Below are positions 27,928-36,060 of a stretch of DNA of 64,000 nt, one piece after another. A program made the translations under genes and the position numbers. The DNA lies in contig CAVTEP010000008.1 of the NCBI GenBank assembly GCA_963733915.1, positions 1 through 64,000 of the forward strand, written 5' to 3'. How positions within the stretch are numbered: position 1 is the stretch's first letter; every line of letters begins with the position of its first letter. The stretch comes from Sulfomarinibacter sp963733915. GTDB lineage: Bacteria > Acidobacteriota > Thermoanaerobaculia > Thermoanaerobaculales > Sulfomarinibacteraceae. The notes beneath the pieces were generated by a model. It ran no database searches. It was not told the DNA's origin and saw nothing but the letters and a program-made list of their open reading frames with translations.

Positions 27928-28501
27928 TCAGTGAATCTCCTCGACGCCGCTCTTGTAGCTGTCGAGCTGGGCGCGGAGCCGGCGGTCGGACCAGTTCATC
28001 GGTCCTCTGGCCTGGTGGGCGAGGAGGCCGGCGGGGTCGTAGATCAGGGTCTCGGGAAGCCGCCGCACGCCGAAGAGATCGCCGGTCTTGCCCTTGGGGT
28101 CGAGGTAGATCCGCTCCATCGGCACGCCGGCTTTGTCCGCCCAGGCCTCGATGCCCTCCCACGACGGCGCATCGGCGATGAACAGGATTTCGATCGTCGG
28201 GTCGCCGGCGAGGTCGGCCGCGAATCGCGCCGCGGCGGTTTCCTCGGAGGAGTCGGCCGCGGCGGGATCGAACCAGTGGAGCACGAGCACCTTCTCGGGG
28301 CGGCCGACGAGGTTGCGGCGCGGTCCCGTGGTTGGGCTCGACCCACAGGAATCCACCGGCGTCGATCTTGGCGATCGCGTGGTCGTGGTCGGCGTGCCGC
28401 GCCGGGGTCTGGCTGTAGTACATCTGGACGCCAATAAACACGGCGGCAAACACCGCTGCGACTCCAATGATCAGACGGTTGCGAACGGCTGGTGTCATCA
28501 T
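27928..28501 (-). CDS. Membrane-anchored thioredoxin-like protein without CXXC (one indel)
   Basis: Two ATGs at 28501/28498 open a protein with one N-terminal helix (RLIIGVAAVFAAVFIGVQM), a His-rich linker (HADHDHA) and a thioredoxin-like domain: KVLVLHWFDPAAADS, IEILFIADA, GVRRLPETLIYDPAG. The first strand is followed by HWFDPA rather than WCxxC, so the active-site cysteines are absent, while the cis-proline region (LPET) remains. One indel lies near 28320. It faces the periplasm. A role in redox chemistry is unlikely without the cysteines; binding or chaperone roles are possible. Confidence 0.6.
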
Positions 28502-28571
28502 CGGCGGATGATAGCAAAGTAGCAATGCCATCCCGCGAGTGAGGCCTGTGAGCTCAATCTGGCGAATGCGC

Positions 28572-28780
28572 CCGACGAAAGAATACTGGGTTTCCATGCC
28601 AGCCGTTCCGGGGCTTTACACGGGTATCACGAATAATCTCGGACGTCGCTGGCCGAGCACAAGGCGGGGACCTGCCGGGTTCGACAATACCGAACCCGCT
28701 GGCACTCGAGCGCTACACGACAAGAAGCAATCGCGCCCAGGCAGATTAAGGCGTGGCGCCGCCCAAAAAGGTCGCACTCG
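28572..28780 (+). pseudogene. Degraded GIY-YIG nuclease (UPF0213/YhbQ-like)
   Basis: Fragments in two or three frames match a small GIY-YIG protein in order: KEYWV, GLYTGITNNLGRR (the YTGITN motif with the downstream arginine), a HKAG segment, and REAIA..QIKAWRRPKKVALG near the end. Many indels and a REP half-element just downstream suggest a decayed gene. The orientation is opposite to both neighbours. Confidence 0.55.
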
Positions 28781-28874
28781 GACTGACCTTGTCGGCAGAC
28801 GGCTGCACCGAACAGCGACGAGAGCGTCCCCCAGGCTTGCCGAGCGAGGCCGACGGCCGATCGCGGACTTCCTC

Positions 28875-28899
28875 GTCGCCGGGACGGCCGCACCACAAC
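28875..28899. repeat. Single REP half-element, family 1
   Basis: The sequence GCCGGGACGGCCGCACCACAA is the right half of the family-1 unit without a matching left half. It lies between the GIY-YIG remnant and the 3' end of the spermidine-synthase-like gene. Confidence 0.7.
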
Positions 28900-28989
28900 T
28901 GGACAATCACGGCGCATCGTTTTGGGGCAAGCTGGGCGGGCTCGATCCGGCTCCCGGACAGGGCCATGGCCCCCACAGCATCGAGGAGG

Positions 28990-29679
28990 CGAAGCCCGAC
29001 GGCTGGGTGACCAACGGCGGCGAACGAATATCGTGTGCTTCGGGCCCTTGGCGCCGCGGCGGGCGGAGACGGTCTCGGTGGAGACCTTGAAACCGGCCTT
29101 TGCCAACCGCCGCTCGAACGCCTTGTCGGGGTCGGCCGACCACACGCCGAGCACCCCGCCGGGGCGCAGGCATCGGCGAATGGCGGCGAGACCCGCCTGG
29201 CCGTAGAGGCGCTCGTTCTCGCGCCACGGTGAGCGCGGCGGGACCGTTGTCGACGTCGAGCAGCACTGCGTCGAAGGCCGATGGCCCGGCGGCGATGATC
29301 TCGGCCACGTCGCGTTCGACCACCGCCACCCGTGGGTCCTCGAGCGGCGAGCGCGCGAGGTGGGCGAGCTCGTTCCGGTTCCAGGTCGACGACCGCGGGC
29401 AGGATCTCGGCCACCATCACCTTGGCCGACCCGGGCACGACGTCGAGGACCGCACGCAGCGTGTAGCCCATGCCGAGCCCGCCGACGAGCACCTTTGGAG
29501 TTTTTCGATGTGACCTCCGCCAGCGCCAGTCGCGCCAGGTCCTCCTCCGAGCCGTGGGCCCGGCTGGTCATGAGCTCGAGACCGTTGACGCGGATAATGA
29601 ACGCGCCGTCGCGCTCGTAGAGCACGATCTCGCCGCCGTCCGGAGTCGCGGCACGGCCGAGGGTGTGCTGGGGTTTCAC
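28990..29679 (-). CDS. Spermidine synthase-like methyltransferase-fold protein (frameshifted)
   Basis: A GTG at 29679 starts MKPQHTLGRAATPDGGEIVL, then YERDGAFIIRVNGLELMTSR, as in SpeE-like proteins. The Rossmann core reads VLVGGLGMGYTLRAVLDV, VMVAEILPAVVDLE, FDAVLLDVDNGPAALT (the catalytic Asp region) and a C-terminal LYGQAGLAAIRRCLRPGGVL, then KHTIFV. At least four single-base indels split it. Whether it is a true aminopropyltransferase cannot be told; many bacterial paralogues with this fold have other substrates. The 3' end is approximate. Confidence 0.7.
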
Positions 29680-29692
29680 GGTCGCTATCGTC

Positions 29693-31488
29693 TCACGACG
29701 CAGTCACCGACCAGGCGCCGGTGCTGCCCGACTCGAAGCCGTCGGCGAAGATCTCGTGTGCACCGGGACCGTAGTGTGGAATCGGTTGCCCGAACTCGAT
29801 GGCGCCCATGTCCGGAGGGCCGGTGACGGTGAAGCCGTCGTTGAGGTTGGGCACCGTCTCGCCGGCATCGATCTCCGGCGCGCCGGCGACCAGCCGCAGG
29901 TCGCGGCTGCCGGGTTCGGCCGGCTGGTCCCAGTCGGGCGGCAGCGGCGCGTTGACCAGGTCCGAAAACCCGGCCTCCACTCCATTGAGCTCGACGCCGA
30001 TCGCCTGCAGGTCGGGAAGCCGGTCGTAGCGCACGTTGTCCCACTTGAAGTAGGGGTCGGCGGGGGAGCCGATCGCGCGGGTCGTGCCCCAGGCGTCGTA
30101 ATCGAAGTCGCGGAAGCCGTCCGTCGCGACGGTCGTGAACTCGAAGGCGTAGCGGGTGCCGAGGAAGAGGTTGTTGCGGAAGATGGCGTTGCGCCAGGGT
30201 GGGCTGTTGTCCGAGTGGCCGTTGCCGTGCTTGGCGCCGGTGTTGTGGACGACGATGAAGCCGCTGGGTCGGTTGTTCATCTTGATGGGGCGCGTTTTCG
30301 AGGTTGAAGAACTCGTTGCGGAAGATGTAGGCCGGGCCGCCGCGGATCGGCTGCACGCTGACCCCGGTGCGGGCGTTCATCACCCGGTTCCGCCACACCC
30401 GCACGTTGGCGCGGTTGTAATCGATCTCGATGCCGTCGTCGACGCAGTAGGCCGCGTCGTTGCCGTAGACGTCGTTGCCGTAAGACTCGCCGGTGAAAGG
30501 CTGCACCGAGACGCAGTCGCCGAAGTTCCGCACCCGGTTGCGGCAGACGACGTTGCCCCAGCCGCGGAGGTCGATGCCGCGTTCGGAGGGAATGCCGACG
30601 CCCGGCCAGGGCACGCGGCCTTCGATGACGTTGTCGCACACGGTCTGGTTGCCCTCGTCACCGCCGTCCCGGCGGTTGTAGACCCCGAAGTCGACGTCTC
30701 GGATGTGGTTGTGCCGGATCACGATCTCCGAGCTGCGCTGGGCGTCGACGCCCCACGCGCCGTCCTGGAGCGTCATCCCCTCGATCACGACATTCGAGAT
30801 CGTCTGATCGTACTCGCCGAGGGTGACCACCCCGCGGTCGGTGCCGGCGCCGTCGACCACCGCCGAGCCGTCACCGGGCCCGGTGAAGACGATCGGCTCC
30901 GCCGCCGTGCCGCTGGCCAGGATCTGGAACGGCTCGTAGGTTCCCGCGGCGACGTGGAAGTGGTCGCCCGGCTGCGCGTTGTCGGCGGCGGTCTGGAGAC
31001 CCTGATAGGGGTTGCCGGGGCTGCCGTCGCCGCCGCCCGCGCCCGGCACCACGTAGCGGTCGACACCGCCGTACTCGTCGGGTGGCGGGACCCGGGTGCT
31101 CGCCACCACGGTCTGGATATCCGAGCCGCCGTCGGGGTCGGTCAGGGTCAGCCGCAGCTCGTAGCTCTGACCCGGCGACCAGGAAGAGGGCGCTTGCCGC
31201 CCACGAGTTGAGGCCGAGCTGCTCGCCGTCGACGATCAGGGTGGGGTGGGCGCGCATCGCCGGCGCACCCTCGGACCAGGCGCCGCCGCCCACGGTGCGA
31301 AACTCCAGGACCATCGAGCTGTCGAGATCGTCGTCGCCGGTGATCGTCCACTCGACGCCGAGGTGCTCGAAGGTGGCGTCGGCGCGGATCGCGCCCGGCA
31401 CCACCGCGTCGCCGGCGAAGGCCGCGGAGCTCGTGGCGAGAACGACCAGAATCAGGAAGACGCGGCCCGGTGTGAAGCGTTGGTTCAT
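29693..31488 (-). CDS. Secreted parallel beta-helix protein 3 with C-terminal FADGFE motif (frameshifted)
   Basis: The start MNQRFTPGRVFLILVVLATS with AFAGDAV is a signal peptide. An N-terminal Ig-like part follows (FEHLGVEWTITGDDDLDSS), then after an indel near 31170 a long beta-helix: NPYQGLQTAADNAQPGDHFH, VAAGTYEPFQILASGTAAEP, ISNVVIEGMTLQDGAWGVDA and repeated VxxNxx rungs (VVCRNRVRNFGDCVSVQPF). Another indel lies near 30285. The C-terminus is EIFADGFESGSTGAWSVTAS, matching the end of the beta-helix protein at 21196. It probably binds or cleaves a polysaccharide outside the cell. Confidence 0.8.
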
Positions 31489-31591
31489 CCACCCATTGTC
31501 TCAGGCGCGCGGCGCCGCGACACCGGCGGCGGTGAGCAGGATCACAAGCACCAGCGCCCCGGGGCGGTGGCACCATGATCGCACTTCGGAA

Positions 31592-31756
31592 TTGTGGTGC
31601 GGGCGTCCCGCCCGCACTGACAGCGATCAGGGCCAGATGTGCGGCCGGGACGGCCGCACCACAAAGGTGCTCCTGTGAACAGGTTGTGGTGCGGGCGTCC
31701 CGCCCGCACTGATAGCGATCACTGGCACATGTGCGGCCGCGACGGCCGCACCACAA
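31592..31756. repeat. Two REPIN units upstream of RAYT 1
   Basis: Units at 31592-31664 and 31684-31756 are both 73 bases and nearly identical. Each is TTGTGG, a GCGGGCGTCCCGCCCGC palindrome, a spacer (with GATCA), a GCGGCCGGGACGGCCGC-type palindrome and CCACAA. The whole can fold into one long hairpin. Confidence 0.9.
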
Positions 31757-31789
31757 CATCGCACACCGAAATGAGATAATCCTGAAGTC

Positions 31790-32413
31790 ATGACTGACCG
31801 CGAGCACCGAGTTCCGAAACTCCCGGACCGAATCGTTGATCCGAGGTCCGAACCCCATGTGACGCCGCGATGGAGAGGCAACCTCCCGCACATCTACAAG
31901 GATGGCTGCACCTATTTCGTGACCTTTTGCCTGGGCGATGCTGTGCCCAAGCACAAGCACCGAAAATCGAACTTTGAGGCCGAAAACAACCCAGAACTCA
32001 TCGCAACCGAACTCGACTTCGAACCGTTCATCGGCAGCTGCCTTTTGCGGAACCCTCGGGCTGCATCGATCGTCGAGAGTGCTTTGTTGCACTTCCAGGA
32101 TGAGCGTTACGCGCTGAGTGCGTGGTGCGTTATGCCAAACCATGTTCACCTGGTCGTCGCTCCCAACGCCGGATTCACCTTGCCCGCGATTCTCCATTCA
32201 TGGAAGTCGTTTTCGGCCCACGAAATCAATCGTGTACTTGGTAGAGCTGGGGGTTTGTGGGAGCGGGAGGCATTTGATCACCTCGTACGCGACGAACACG
32301 CGTTTTCGAGGTTTGTGGACTATACGGAGAACAATCCAGTAACAGCCGGGCTGTGTGAAAGTCCGGAGGTCTGGGCATTCAGTAGCGCGAGATTTCGAAA
32401 GCGCCAAGATTGA
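31790..32413 (+). CDS. REP-associated tyrosine transposase (RAYT 1)
   Basis: This intact 207-residue Y1 HUH protein belongs to the IS200/IS605-like TnpA_REP group. The HUH motif is in SAWCVMPNHVHLVVAP, and the C-terminal FSRFVDYTENNPVTAGLCES contains the tyrosine and NPVxAG motif of RAYTs. The early CTYFVTFCLGD strand also fits. It is a single-copy domesticated transposase thought to move REPIN units by single-strand cleavage; here it is flanked by two matching units on each side. An ATG at 31790 is the start; no strong ribosome binding site is visible. Confidence 0.9.
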   Translation: MTDREHRVPKLPDRIVDPRSEPHVTPRWRGNLPHIYKDGCTYFVTFCLGDAVPKHKHRKSNFEAENNPELIATELDFEPFIGSCLLRNPRAASIVESALLHFQDERYALSAWCVMPNHVHLVVAPNAGFTLPAILHSWKSFSAHEINRVLGRAGGLWEREAFDHLVRDEHAFSRFVDYTENNPVTAGLCESPEVWAFSSARFRKRQD

Positions 32414-32424
32414 TCCGTGTGCAT

Positions 32425-32561
32425 TTGTGGTGCGGGCGTCCCGCCCGCACGGATCGCGATCACTGGCACATGTGCGGCCGGGACGGCCGCACCACAACAT
32501 CGCACCGTGAATTGTGGTGCAGGCGTCCCGCCTGCATGCGGCCGGGACGGCCGCACCACAA
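32425..32561. repeat. Two REPIN units downstream of RAYT 1
   Basis: Unit 32425-32497 is 73 bases, like the upstream pair; unit 32512-32561 has a shortened centre of about 50 bases. The CATCGCACCGTGAA linker lies between them, as at 22868 and 48438. Confidence 0.9.
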
Positions 32562-32569
32562 TCGCGCAG

Positions 32570-32595
32570 AAAAAGCCCCGGCTTTCGCCGGGGCT
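32570..32595 (-). terminator. Rho-independent terminator of the M56 gene
   Basis: Read on the minus strand: a nine-base-pair stem AGCCCCGGC/GCCGGGGCT closed by a GAAA tetraloop and followed by TTTT. It lies 23 bases past the stop of the M56-type gene. Confidence 0.9.
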
Positions 32596-32617
32596 GAGGA
32601 TTTCGGTTCGGGTGGCC

Positions 32618-34535
32618 TCAGTCGGTTTCGATCACCAGCGACGAGAGCGCATCGGCGGCGCTTTCGATGGCGGCGGTGAAGGCTGCCTCGACGCCGATCC
32701 GGTGCGGCGTCAGGAGGTCGCCGAGGATCTCGCGGGTCTCGCTGCGCGAGGCGTGGATGCGCACGGACTGGTCGTGGACGTTGATGTCGGCTTCGTCGAC
32801 GATCCGCGCCGCCGCCTCGTCGAGCGGTGCGCCCGGGGCGATGACCGAGCCCAGCTTGTCTTCAAGCACTGCGATGACCTCGACCCGGAGCGCGGCCTCG
32901 AGCCGGTCACCGAGGCGTTCCATCTCCTCGTGGAACGGCTCCATCTGGCGGTGGATCTCCTCCAGCTGCTCGTGGAACGGCTCCATCGCGATGTGGATAT
33001 CCTCCATCTTGACGTGGATCGGCTCCATCTGGATGTGGATATCCTCCATTTGTGCGTGGAGCGGCTCCATCTCGCGATGGATCGCCTCCATCTGCTCCAT
33101 GAAGGGCTCCATGTCGACGTGGATGGACTCGATCAGGGCCATGTGGGCTTCCATCTGCTCGTGGATCTGCCGTTCGATCTCCTCGAGGGTCCCGTCCTCG
33201 ATGTGGAGCTCCAGGTTCTGGAGCTCGCTCTCCAGCGCTTCCATCTGCTCGTTGAAGGGTTCCATGTCGATCTCGATGGCCTCGAGCCGCTCGAGGTAGG
33301 GCTGCATCTGTTTCTCGATTTCCTCGAGCCTGGCCTCGTCGATGTCGATCTCGATATCCTCGAGCAGCTCGATCTGCGGCTCCATTTCGATCTGGATCTC
33401 TTCGATGCCGCTCGAGCTCCGGTTCCATCCGCGCCTCGACGGCCTCCATCTCGGCCAATATCGCCTTGAGCTCGGGCCCGGCCTGACGCGGCGGCGGATC
33501 GGCGGGGTAGACGGCGGCCAGCGCCGGCACCATGGCGGCCATCAGGGCGGCGGTCGCGATCAAGACGGCGGTGCCGACGCGGCGGTGGGTGCTTCGCTTG
33601 AGAATGGTCATGATGCGTTCCTCCAGGTGGGTTCGGCGTGCCATCCCGAGGGCGGGGATGGCGGGGGCGGGCACCGGCACGGCGTGGCGCGCGATGCCCA
33701 GCAGGTGGCAGGCGTAGTCCGAGGCGCCGGTTCCCAGCGCGAGGACCTCCTCGTCACAGGCCAGCTCCTGTTCGAGATCGAGGCGGCGGACCGCCCACCA
33801 GATCAGCGGGTTGAACCAATAGATGGCGCGGGCGACGCGGGCGATCATCCGCACCGGCCAGTCGAATCGCGCGACGTGGATGACTTCGTGCTGCAACACC
33901 GCCCGTCGCCGGTCGTCCAACCAGGTGGCCGCGCGCGCCGGCAGCAGGATCGTCGGCCGCAATACGCCGACCGTGGCCGGGACCTCGATCGCCGGGCTCC
34001 ACAGCAGGCGGACGGCGCGCCGGCAACCGGTCCGGCCACAGGCGCGATCGAGGTGCCACTGCCAGTCGGAATCGTTGACCGGACGCGCTTCGCGAAGGGC
34101 CTGCCGGACGCGCCAGGTTCCGATTCCGAGGCGGGTCATCAGGACGGCGGCGCCGAGCGCCCACAGCGCGCCGATCAAGATCTTCCAGTCGATGTGTGGA
34201 AGACTGCTCTTGGAGGTAGCGAGGGTGACGGCGAGCGGTCGCTCGACGCGGGTCGAGGTGTGGATCGCGGTTTCGTCCAGGCTGAGATCGACAATGACAG
34301 TCTGCTCCGCCGGAGCGGTGAACCGGGCCAGGGCGGCCGGCACCGGCAGCGACCACGCGGGGAGCAGCGGCGCCACCGCCGGGATCACCAGACAGCCGGC
34401 GATCGCCGTCGCCCAGATCACGGCCCGCACCCTCGCCGGGCGCTGCCGAAGCGCCAGGGTGGCGGCGGCGGCAAAGGCCAGGAGCACGAAGGCCTTGAGC
34501 GAAGCAAGCACGAGGGCCAACGCGGTTTCCATCAC
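32618..34535 (-). CDS. BlaR1/MecR1-like M56 metallopeptidase with Met/His heptad coiled coil (one indel)
   Basis: The N-terminus has four membrane helices and, between them, the M56 zinc peptidase motif VLQHEVIHVARFDW (HExxH) and the downstream ACDEEVLALG. Another helix (VGTAVLIATAALMAAMVPAL) precedes a long coiled coil instead of the beta-lactam sensor domain of BlaR1. One indel near 33412 joins the halves. From 33113 to 32904 the coiled coil contains ten consecutive heptads of the type MEPLHAQMEDIHIQ. The last 90 residues look globular. The gene overlaps the BlaI-type repressor gene by four bases and would cleave or inactivate it on sensing a signal. The terminator at 32570 ends the operon. 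Confidence 0.8.
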
Positions 34536-34918
34536 CGTTCCTCCCTCTTCGCCTCTTCGATCATGCCCGCGAGACGCTCGAGCGCGGCCTCGTCGAGGCG
34601 GTCGCCCTCGAGGTCGAGGAGGGCGGCCATTGCGCCCTCCGGCGAGCCGCCGAAAAATGTCCGCACCAATCGGCGCAGCGCCGTTTCGCTGGCCTCCTCG
34701 CGCGCCACGGTGGGGAGGAAAACGTAGCGCGGTCCGTCCTGCTCGTGCCGGAGGTGACCCTTTTCCTCGAGGATGCGGAGCATTGCGCGCACCGCCGAGT
34801 ACGACGGCGGATCGGCCATCTGCTCGCGAACCTCGGCGGCGGTGGCGCGGCCGTTCTCGTAGACGATCTCCATGATCTGGCGTTCGCGGCGGCTGAGCTG
34901 TGCGGCGTCCGATGTCAT
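34532..34918 (-). CDS. BlaI/MecI/CopY family transcriptional repressor
   Basis: This intact 128-residue protein begins at the ATG at 34918, chosen because GGAGG lies five bases upstream; codons further up lack one. It has the BlaI winged helix (LSRRERQIMEIVYENGRATA, AEVREQMADPPSYSAVRAML) with wing residues GHLRHEQDGPRYVFLP and a C-terminal dimerisation helix region. BlaI proteins repress their own operon and are removed by the M56 protease encoded next. Two palindromic sites lie 23 bases upstream. Confidence 0.9.
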   Translation of the reverse strand: MTSDAAQLSRRERQIMEIVYENGRATAAEVREQMADPPSYSAVRAMLRILEEKGHLRHEQDGPRYVFLPTVAREEASETALRRLVRTFFGGSPEGAMAALLDLEGDRLDEAALERLAGMIEEAKREER

Positions 34919-34940
34919 CTCGCCTCCGTTGTTCAAATGA

Positions 34941-34975
34941 TGCTAAGAAATTAGCATCATGCTAAGAATCTAGCA
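34941..34975. promoter_or_regulatory. Double operator of the BlaI-like repressor
   Basis: Two 16-base palindromes, TGCTAAGAAATTAGCA at 34941-34956 and TGCTAAGAATCTAGCA at 34960-34975, are 19 bases apart centre to centre. Their TGCTAA/TTAGCA arms, position upstream of the BlaI-type start and AT-rich setting mark them as the likely binding sites. Binding is inferred. Confidence 0.8.
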
Positions 34976-35094
34976 CCTGATTTCGAATTGTCAAGACCCT
35001 CGGCGATTTTCTTTACGAAAATTGCTGCCGAGAGGTTCGGATTGTGGTCGTTTCTGGGCGGCCGTCCCGGCTTCCGGATGGCATCGTTCCACCT

Positions 35095-35119
35095 GTAGGC
35101 GGGTCCTTCAGGGCCCGCT
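35095..35119. repeat. REP element, family 2, upstream of RAYT 2
   Basis: The palindrome around GGGTCCTTCAGGGCCC, preceded by GTAGGC, lies 50 bases before RAYT 2. It is the same element, inverted, as those in the array starting at 35682, and unrelated to family 1. Confidence 0.85.
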
Positions 35120-35168
35120 ATTTCATCGATTAAAATGGTGACGGCAACGAGACGGGTACGATGGGTCC

Positions 35169-35693
35169 GTGCAGCGCAGGAAACACCACCACCTTCCCGA
35201 CGAAGTCTACGAAGGCCAGAGCCACGTTTTGTACATCACCGTGTGCACGGCCAACCGCAGCCGTTGGTGGGAAGATCCCGAACTCGCTGCGATCTGCCGT
35301 GACGAGATAGAGGCGCTCCACAGCGATTTCCCGGTGATCGGTTATTGCGTCATGCCGGACCACGTTCATATGTTGTTGTGCAATGCGGGTTCCACACCCG
35401 CGACGATCATGAACGGATTCAAAGGCCGTACCTCTCGGAGAGTCCGTGCACGGCAATTGGGCGTTGAGGTATGGCAGAAAGGTTATTGGGACCACATCGT
35501 ACGGAGGAACGAGGGCTTGTACAGGGTACTTCAGTACATCTTCCTGAACCCCGTGCGAGCGAAGTTGATCGAAGAATGGTGGAATTTTGAGTGGCTGGGT
35601 ACGCCCCTGCTCGGTGACGTCGGGCCTGATTTCTTTGGGTATGCGCCTCCTGAAGACATTATGTGGCGTGAACTCTTGAGTGGCGGGCCCTGA
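35169..35693 (+). CDS. REP-associated tyrosine transposase (RAYT 2)
   Basis: This intact 174-residue protein is a second Y1 HUH transposase of a different subgroup: VIGYCVMPDHVHMLL carries the HUH motif, GVEVWQKGYWDHIVRRNEGL and YRVLQYIFLNPVRAKLIEEW follow, with the tyrosine before FLNPVRA. It shares little beyond the motifs with RAYT 1. Its stop codon TGA lies inside a family-2 REP palindrome (GGGCCCTGAAGG) that begins the array at 35682, and another copy lies upstream at 35095. This supports a specific pairing of enzyme and repeat. Confidence 0.9.
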   Translation: MQRRKHHHLPDEVYEGQSHVLYITVCTANRSRWWEDPELAAICRDEIEALHSDFPVIGYCVMPDHVHMLLCNAGSTPATIMNGFKGRTSRRVRARQLGVEVWQKGYWDHIVRRNEGLYRVLQYIFLNPVRAKLIEEWWNFEWLGTPLLGDVGPDFFGYAPPEDIMWRELLSGGP

Positions 35694-36060
35694 AGGACCC
35701 GCCTACATATCGAACCGATATGCTGCTCTGTTGACCGTTCAGAAACGTCTCGGTTTCACGCCGTGGCATACGCTCCTCGAGGCGGGCCCTGAAGGACCCG
35801 CCTACATATCGAACCGATATGCTGCTCTGTTGACCGTTCAGAAACGTCTCGGTATTCACGACCTTGGCATCGTCTCGAGGCGGGCCCTGAAGGACCCGCC
35901 TACATATCGAACCGATATGCTGCTCTGTTGACCGCTCAGAAACGTCTCGGTATTCACGACCTTGGCATACGTCTCCTCGAGGCGGGCCCTGAAGGACCCG
36001 CCTACATATCGAACCGATATGCTGCTCTATTGACTGCCCAGAAACGTCTCGGTGTCCACT
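35682..36060. repeat. Tandem array of family-2 REP plus captured gene end
   Basis: Four GGGCCCTGAAGGACCCGCC palindromes start at about 35682, 35781, 35879 and 35981, so the unit is 98-102 bases. The spacer of each unit is a copy of the last 12-13 codons and 3' flank of the isochorismatase-like gene (read on the minus strand: KVVNTETFLNGQ in copies, KVVDTETFLGSQ in the gene). In the copies the gene's TAG stop is changed to CAG. The last partial unit runs into the gene itself. Confidence 0.85.

Noticed and set aside
31592..32561. Complete insertion sequence around RAYT 1
   Set aside because: There are no terminal sequences or target duplications; the flanks are REPIN units found elsewhere without the gene, so this is a RAYT locus, not an IS.
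32907..33412. C-terminal Arg/Asp-rich extension of the M56 frame
   Set aside because: It is antisense-like read-through past an indel near 33412; the coiled-coil frame fits much better and ends at the terminator.
35682..36060. CRISPR-like array of four regular repeats
   Set aside because: The spacers are also repeated copies of one gene end, units are about 100 bases, and no cas gene is present.
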